Shown here: positions 59,688 through 64,000 of the stretch, piece after piece
Position numbering within the stretch: position 1 is the stretch's first letter
Layout of the letters: every line of letters starts with the position of its first letter
DNA from: Prosthecobacter gellanilyticus
Lineage (GTDB): Bacteria > Verrucomicrobiota > Verrucomicrobiia > Verrucomicrobiales > Verrucomicrobiaceae
NCBI RefSeq assembly: GCF_007992435.1
Contig: NZ_BKAG01000001.1
Location: 310,001-374,000 of the forward strand
Direction: 5' to 3'
DNA: 64,000 nucleotides
Program-made: the position numbers and the translations under genes
The notes under the pieces: generated by a model
What the model was told of the DNA's origin: nothing
The model's input: the letters and a program-made list of their open reading frames with translations, nothing else
Databases searched by the model: none

Positions 59688-61823
59688 TCACTTTCCCTTC
59701 ACCTCGAACCGCGGATCCTCCCACTTGAAGGCCGCTCGCTTGCCCATGAGCAGGTCGTAGATGGTGTGGTTCGTCTTCATCATCTCCGCCACCATGTCCT
59801 TCCAGGGACGGTCCGCCACGCTGATGAGACCGGTGTTGTAGCTCTCGCCATTGTACTTGCTGAACCAGCGGCCCGTGGTCGCTTGGTCCACCAGTGTGAA
59901 CCACTCGATGCCGATCACAAAACCTAGCGCGGCACTCTGCTCGACGTAGTTGCGATAGGCCAGACCACGTTCCTGCTGGCTGCTGACCTCACGTCCGCCG
60001 ATGAGCCCGCTGTCCTTCGGTGAAGACCAGAAGAACTCGCTCAGCATCATCGGCTTGCCACCGGTCCATTCATGATAGCGCTTCAGCGCCACGGTATCGA
60101 CGCCTAACGTGTAGTAGTTGTAGGACACCACATCGAGGTGCTTGCCCATGATGCGGCAGAGCTGCTCGTCCTCGATCGTGATCGGCTGCAGGCGGCTGCC
60201 GATGAGCAAATGATTCGCGTCATGCTGGCGATATAGCTTCTCGATCTGAGCAAAGTAGGTCTCGAGGAACTCACCGACAAACGCCTTCACATCCGCCTTC
60301 GCTGCATCGGTGGTCACGGCCAGACCCGCGTCCAGCAGTTCCTCAAAAGAGCCCGCCTTGGCGTGCCAGGAAGTGTTGTAAGCCTCCACCGTCTTATACT
60401 TGTCCTTCAACACAGCCACCAGGCGCTGCTTGCAGGCATGCTTGCCCGGTAGTGAAGGGATCACGCGCGGCAGTTCGTCATAACGCGGCTCGTTCACAAT
60501 GAACCAGCCAATCAGCAGCGGATCATTCGCACGCTGCGGCACCTCGCGGGCGATGTTCTCCGCCAGCTTCGCCGCCGTGGCCGCATCATATGGATCCCAC
60601 ACCTCATGCGCCCCCGGAATGCGCGGCACACCTTCCCACTCATTGATCGGCAGATGGGTCACATAGGGGAAGCTCGCCATCACATGCGCGGATGACGGGA
60701 TCGGACTGAAGGCACCGATGGAATTGAAGCCCCACTTGCGCACACGCTCGATCATCCGCGCCGCATGAGTGTCATAGTCATAGGCCGAACCAAATTTGCG
60801 GATGACATTCGAGAGATAGAAAGAGAAATGCGCATCGCCATCCCCCGGACGGAAGGCGCTGGCATATTCACCCTCGGCCTTTGGGAGCCATTCATAGATG
60901 CCTTCACGACCTTTGACATAGGTGTAATCATCGTTAGGAGCGAAGCCGCAAAGACCGAAGTGGAAAAACGCATTGCCCTCCGGATCCACCAGCCACCACT
61001 TCTCCTGCTTCTGCTCCACGTGGAAGAAGCCCGTCTTCTTCAGCCCCAGCGCCTCACCGCTGCCTGGCTGGCCGCCAAACGTGTCCAGCTTCGGCGTCTC
61101 GATGCCCGCATAGTAAACTTTGTCCACCTCCACATCGGCCTTTAGATCTTCGAGACTCTTGAGCTTGTTCGGGAACGTGTCCTTCAAACTCTGTCCGAAT
61201 GGATCAATGAGCTTCGCCACCGATGCGAGATCCGAGGACACCTTGATCTTCGCCGTCGGATGATCGGCATTGTAAGGCACCACAAACATCCAGTGATACA
61301 CCGCCCAGTTCCATTCGCGGTTATCCGTCAGTTGTTGGAACGCATAGTCCGGCGTGGTGAAGCTCACACTCTGCCCCTGCGCATTCTTCACCAGAAAGCT
61401 CGTCGCGTTCAGGCTCGCGATCTGCGGCGGCGTGGACTTCTCCGCCGGAAACACCCCCTCCTTCTCCGCGATCTTCCACGAGCCACCCTTGGCAAACCCG
61501 ATGTCGATCAGCGTCGTCATCTTCCACGACTTCACATCCGCCGGGATCCCCTTGAAGCTCACCTCGATCTCATCCTTCACCACCGACACCGCGCACTCCG
61601 CCCCACCTTCATAGCGCACCGTCGCGCTTGAGCCCGCTGTCTTCACCTCGATCTGCTTGTGCACAGGCCCCTGACTGCCATCGACAAACTCCGGATAAGT
61701 CAGAATAAAGCTCCCCAAACTCCCCGCGCCGACTTCAACACCAGCGCCGGTGGTTTTCAAATCAGCGGCGGAAAGAGATGACGTCAGGAGAGCTAGGCCA
61801 AGGCAAAGAAGCGTGCGGAGCAT
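59688..61823 (-). CDS. Secreted GH-A clan glycoside hydrolase (agarase/GH50-like)
   Basis: 711 residues with a signal peptide (MLRTLLCLGLALLTSSLSAA). After a beta-sandwich N-terminal part, KWWLVDPEGNAFFHFGLCGF opens the TIM-barrel. The acid/base Glu is in GWFIVNEPRYDELP (about residue 444) and the nucleophile Glu in MMLSEFFWSSPKD (about 596), which is the arrangement of GH-A enzymes. The overall layout resembles GH50 agarases or GH42-like enzymes of the phylum. The substrate (a plant or algal polysaccharide) is inferred. No sugar transporter is adjacent. Confidence 0.85.
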   Translation of the reverse strand: MLRTLLCLGLALLTSSLSAADLKTTGAGVEVGAGSLGSFILTYPEFVDGSQGPVHKQIEVKTAGSSATVRYEGGAECAVSVVKDEIEVSFKGIPADVKSWKMTTLIDIGFAKGGSWKIAEKEGVFPAEKSTPPQIASLNATSFLVKNAQGQSVSFTTPDYAFQQLTDNREWNWAVYHWMFVVPYNADHPTAKIKVSSDLASVAKLIDPFGQSLKDTFPNKLKSLEDLKADVEVDKVYYAGIETPKLDTFGGQPGSGEALGLKKTGFFHVEQKQEKWWLVDPEGNAFFHFGLCGFAPNDDYTYVKGREGIYEWLPKAEGEYASAFRPGDGDAHFSFYLSNVIRKFGSAYDYDTHAARMIERVRKWGFNSIGAFSPIPSSAHVMASFPYVTHLPINEWEGVPRIPGAHEVWDPYDAATAAKLAENIAREVPQRANDPLLIGWFIVNEPRYDELPRVIPSLPGKHACKQRLVAVLKDKYKTVEAYNTSWHAKAGSFEELLDAGLAVTTDAAKADVKAFVGEFLETYFAQIEKLYRQHDANHLLIGSRLQPITIEDEQLCRIMGKHLDVVSYNYYTLGVDTVALKRYHEWTGGKPMMLSEFFWSSPKDSGLIGGREVSSQQERGLAYRNYVEQSAALGFVIGIEWFTLVDQATTGRWFSKYNGESYNTGLISVADRPWKDMVAEMMKTNHTIYDLLMGKRAAFKWEDPRFEVKGK

Positions 61824-61873
61824 GCTTCAGATTGGATGGGTGCCCGCGAACGTGCAACATCGAGAAGAGCACC

Positions 61874-63010
61874 TCACAACCAAGCCTTCCGCCGGAACCA
61901 GATAAACATCCCGGTCACGATCCCAAGACACAGTGTCCAGAATCCGATGGGGTAGCACCAGGGATACGCCCAGGACGCCTTGACCTCCGGCATGTGCTCA
62001 AAATTCATGCCAAACACGCCCGCGAGGAACGACAAGGGCATGAAGATGGTGGCGATGATGGTGAGCACCTTCATGACCTCGTTCATGCGGTGGCTCATCG
62101 CGTTCATATAAGTCTCGGTGAGGCCGATCGCGACCTCGCGGTAGGTTTCCATGAGGTCGATGACTTGCACGCTGTGATCGTAGACATCGCGAAGGAACAA
62201 GGAGGCCGTGGTGGAGAAGTTCGCATGATCCACGCGCTGCAGGGCATGGACCATCTCGCGCATGGGCCAGAATTCGCGGCGCAGCAGAAGCAGCTCATGC
62301 TTCACCTGATGAATGCGGCGGATGACTGCGGGCGTGGGCCGGTCCAGCACCTCGGTCTCGATGTCCTCCAGCCGCTCGCTGTAGTGCTCCATGACCGGAA
62401 AGCACTGGTCCACCACGGCATCGATGAGCGCATAGAGGAGGAAGCTCACATCATTCGTGCGCAGGCGTGAGCCATCTCGCAGGATGCGTGTGCGCACAGC
62501 ATCCCAGACATCCCCATGCGTCTCCTGAAAGGTGAGAAGGGTGTGCTGGCCGAGGAAGAAGCAGACCTGCTCACAGTGGAGTTGCTTCTCCACCAGGAAA
62601 ATCATGCGCGCGAGAATGAAGAGGCGCGAAGGCATGTCTTGCATGCCTGGATAAGACTCGATCTTCGGCCGCGTGCCAGGATGCACGAGGTCCTCGATGG
62701 CCAGCGGATGCAGGTCATACTTCTTCGCTAGCGCATGGATGATGCGCATGTCCGTCAGGCCATCCACATTGATCCAGCGCACCGTGGCCCACTCGGGACG
62801 GTGACAGGAAAGGAAGTCATCCACATCCAGCACGTCCACCGCCTGCACCTGCGAAGGCCCGTAGTCGATACAGGTCAGCACCACGCGCTGCGGCCCGCTG
62901 GGCATCTGCTGGAGCTGGTCCAGTTCGATGCCAGATGCCTTCCCCGGCTGCGGATGATGCAGCCGCGGCATGCCGAACTTTTTCTTGCCACGCGAGGAGG
63001 AGCCGAACAT
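61874..63010 (-). CDS. corA: CorA-type Mg2+/Co2+ channel
   Basis: 378 residues. A cytoplasmic alpha/beta domain (WINVDGLTDMRIIHALAKKYDLHPLAIEDLVHPGTRPKIESY) leads into the long stalk helix (RIHQVKHELLLLRREFWPMREMVHAL) and two C-terminal helices with the selectivity motif GMN in FLAGVFGMNFEHMPE. The start at 63010 (MFGSSSRGKKK) is chosen; later in-frame Met codons are possible. Forms a pentameric Mg2+ channel. It lies 43 bases after the PEP-CTERM gene, so read-through from it is possible. Confidence 0.95.
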   Translation of the reverse strand: MFGSSSRGKKKFGMPRLHHPQPGKASGIELDQLQQMPSGPQRVVLTCIDYGPSQVQAVDVLDVDDFLSCHRPEWATVRWINVDGLTDMRIIHALAKKYDLHPLAIEDLVHPGTRPKIESYPGMQDMPSRLFILARMIFLVEKQLHCEQVCFFLGQHTLLTFQETHGDVWDAVRTRILRDGSRLRTNDVSFLLYALIDAVVDQCFPVMEHYSERLEDIETEVLDRPTPAVIRRIHQVKHELLLLRREFWPMREMVHALQRVDHANFSTTASLFLRDVYDHSVQVIDLMETYREVAIGLTETYMNAMSHRMNEVMKVLTIIATIFMPLSFLAGVFGMNFEHMPEVKASWAYPWCYPIGFWTLCLGIVTGMFIWFRRKAWL

Positions 63011-63053
63011 GCCAGACCATGGAGCAATCCGCAGACCATGCCAGGAGGAAGAC

Positions 63054-64000
63054 TTAGCGGCGACGGCGCATGAACAGGCCAAGCAGGCCCAGCATCAGCA
63101 GCAGCGTACGGCTCGGCTCAGGAATGACCACGATGACACCAGAGGTGGTGAAGCGGCTCACATCCCAAACCAGACCGCCGCTGAGCGCAGGCAGATCGAA
63201 CTGCAGCAGATCGTCATCGGCACCGCTGCGGTAGTTCGTCCCGACATTGAAGCCGCTGAAGTCAGCGCCGACCAGCGTGCCCCAGTCCAGCAGATTGAAG
63301 ACCTGACCATACGAAGCGTTGAAGGATGTGCCAGGGCGCACGCTCAGACGACCGCTGAAGGTCAGCGTGGAGCCCGCCGCGCCGTCAAAGGTCAGCAAGT
63401 CATGCGAGCCACTGCCCGTGCCGTTGAAGGCATCCACATAGGCATTGTAACCGGCGCTGCCGATCACATTGCCACCGAAGCTGGTGTCGATGGTGGCCTG
63501 GTTGGTCGGGCTTCCGAGATCAAGCATCACCAGCGAGCCATTTTGAATCTCAAACGAAGCAGCCGCCGTGGTCTGGAAGGCCAGCGTGCCGATGTTGGAA
63601 GCCAGCGTGCCATTGCCCGCATGCATCGTGGCATTGTTCGCGAGCGTGAAGCTGGAACCCTGCACCACACCGCTGCCCATCAGAACAGCGTTGGCAGCCA
63701 CCGTCACAGCGCCAGTGCCAGTCTTGCCCGTGGCGCTGACAAGCAGCGAGCCTGCGTTCACCCGTGTGGCGCCGGTGTAGGTGTTCACAGCACTGATCTC
63801 GAGGCGACCCGCGCCTTCTTTGATCAGGCTGCCGCCAGCTCCGCTGAGCACACCGGTGAGGCGGGCATCCAGATTGCTAGCATTCACACCATCTGCCACC
63901 TCGATGCGGCGCTCACGCGCGCCGAGATTGATGGCATTCTGGAACTCTAGCGTATGCGTGGAGCTCGCCGAGCCTAACATGAAGGTGTAATTGTTGTCGC
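63054..64000 (-). CDS. PEP-CTERM protein with autotransporter-type beta-strand repeats (5' end outside window)
   Basis: The reading frame is open to the edge of the window, so the N-terminus is missing; about 315 residues are seen. LIKEGAGRLEISAVNTYTGATRVNAGSLLVSATGKTGTGAVTVAANAVLMGSGVV is the autotransporter-associated beta-strand repeat (passenger-like) pattern. The end VIPEPSRTLLLMLGLLGLFMRRRR is a PEP-CTERM anchor: the PEP motif, one membrane helix and a basic tail. Such proteins are sorted by an exosortase and displayed on the surface or in exopolysaccharide. No exosortase gene is in the window. Confidence 0.92.
   Translation of the reverse strand, partial: DNNYTFMLGSASSTHTLEFQNAINLGARERRIEVADGVNASNLDARLTGVLSGAGGSLIKEGAGRLEISAVNTYTGATRVNAGSLLVSATGKTGTGAVTVAANAVLMGSGVVQGSSFTLANNATMHAGNGTLASNIGTLAFQTTAAASFEIQNGSLVMLDLGSPTNQATIDTSFGGNVIGSAGYNAYVDAFNGTGSGSHDLLTFDGAAGSTLTFSGRLSVRPGTSFNASYGQVFNLLDWGTLVGADFSGFNVGTNYRSGADDDLLQFDLPALSGGLVWDVSRFTTSGVIVVIPEPSRTLLLMLGLLGLFMRRRR

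Noticed and set aside
596-63978. GTTAGGC copies as integron attC sites
   Set aside because: Single core boxes only; no paired R''/L''-L'/R' structure, no cassette-like gene array and no integrase in the window.
1-64000. tRNA, CRISPR array, insertion sequence or prophage
   Set aside because: None found on reading; no cloverleaf-like CCA region, spaced direct repeats or transposase/integrase motif.

Overview
The window is high-GC chromosomal DNA from a member of the Verrucomicrobiota, most likely Verrucomicrobiaceae (Prosthecobacter/Verrucomicrobium-like). The evidence is a complete four-gene Verru_Chthon pseudopilin cassette, PVC-type gene families (DUF1549/DUF1553 cytochrome-like, DUF1501, DUF1800, large DUF6797/c-type cytochrome protein), a PEP-CTERM surface protein with autotransporter-type beta-strand repeats, and very large secreted multidomain proteins. 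No rRNA, tRNA, CRISPR array, transposase or phage gene was seen.

Layout. 1-7 kb: the end of a surface protein, then Verru_Chthon genes A-D-B-C and a small exported protein, all on the plus strand, closed by a bidirectional terminator. 7-20 kb: a ~2000-residue metallophosphoesterase with Ig-like domains (minus), a divergent IlvD/Edd-family dehydratase (minus), and a 1598-residue surface protein with 14 propeller-type repeats (plus). 20-27.3 kb: small plus-strand genes (pentapeptide repeat, DUF2314, a release-factor-like small protein, two VOC proteins, a lipoprotein, a PQQ-type propeller, a group II truncated globin, DUF3592), with one minus-strand ABCG-like transporter. 27.4-31.5 kb: exported MsrA, a secreted alpha/beta hydrolase, a GyrI-like protein and rplU-rpmA. 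31.7-38 kb: a deacetylase-like protein, a large cytochrome c protein, and a DEAD-box helicase with a glycine-rich tail. 38-46 kb: a DUF1549/DUF1553 protein, an ABC-2 permease plus TPR-like protein, a second PQQ-type propeller, and a TauE exporter with a rhodanese. 46-48 kb: ilvD. 48-55 kb: a DUF1800-DUF1501-pseudopilin-like operon. 55-64 kb: a hypothetical, a cystathionine gamma-synthase-like enzyme with a long N-terminal extension, aroC, a GNAT acetyltransferase, a GH-A glycoside hydrolase, corA, and a 5'-truncated PEP-CTERM protein.

How the genes fit together. Housekeeping functions (ilvD, aroC, rplU-rpmA, helicase, corA) are scattered between genes for an elaborate envelope and secretome: pseudopilin-like cassettes, secreted propellers, lectin-like and Ig-like modules, exported hydrolases and c-type cytochromes. 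Two loci look most worth following. One is the Verru_Chthon cassette, whose four proteins match the four minor pseudopilins GspH-I-J-K in type. The other is the DUF1800/DUF1501 operon, which ends with a protein carrying a GspG-like C-terminus.

A cross-cutting feature of the 24-47 kb stretch is a set of short palindromic or roughly 10-bp-period repeats. They lie in intergenic gaps and, in three cases, inside coding sequence without breaking the frame, including one that encodes a signal-peptide core. The heptamer GCCTAAC/GTTAGGC also occurs about 20 times, more often than base composition predicts. All calls rest on reading the sequence and on recalled family knowledge; no database search was run.
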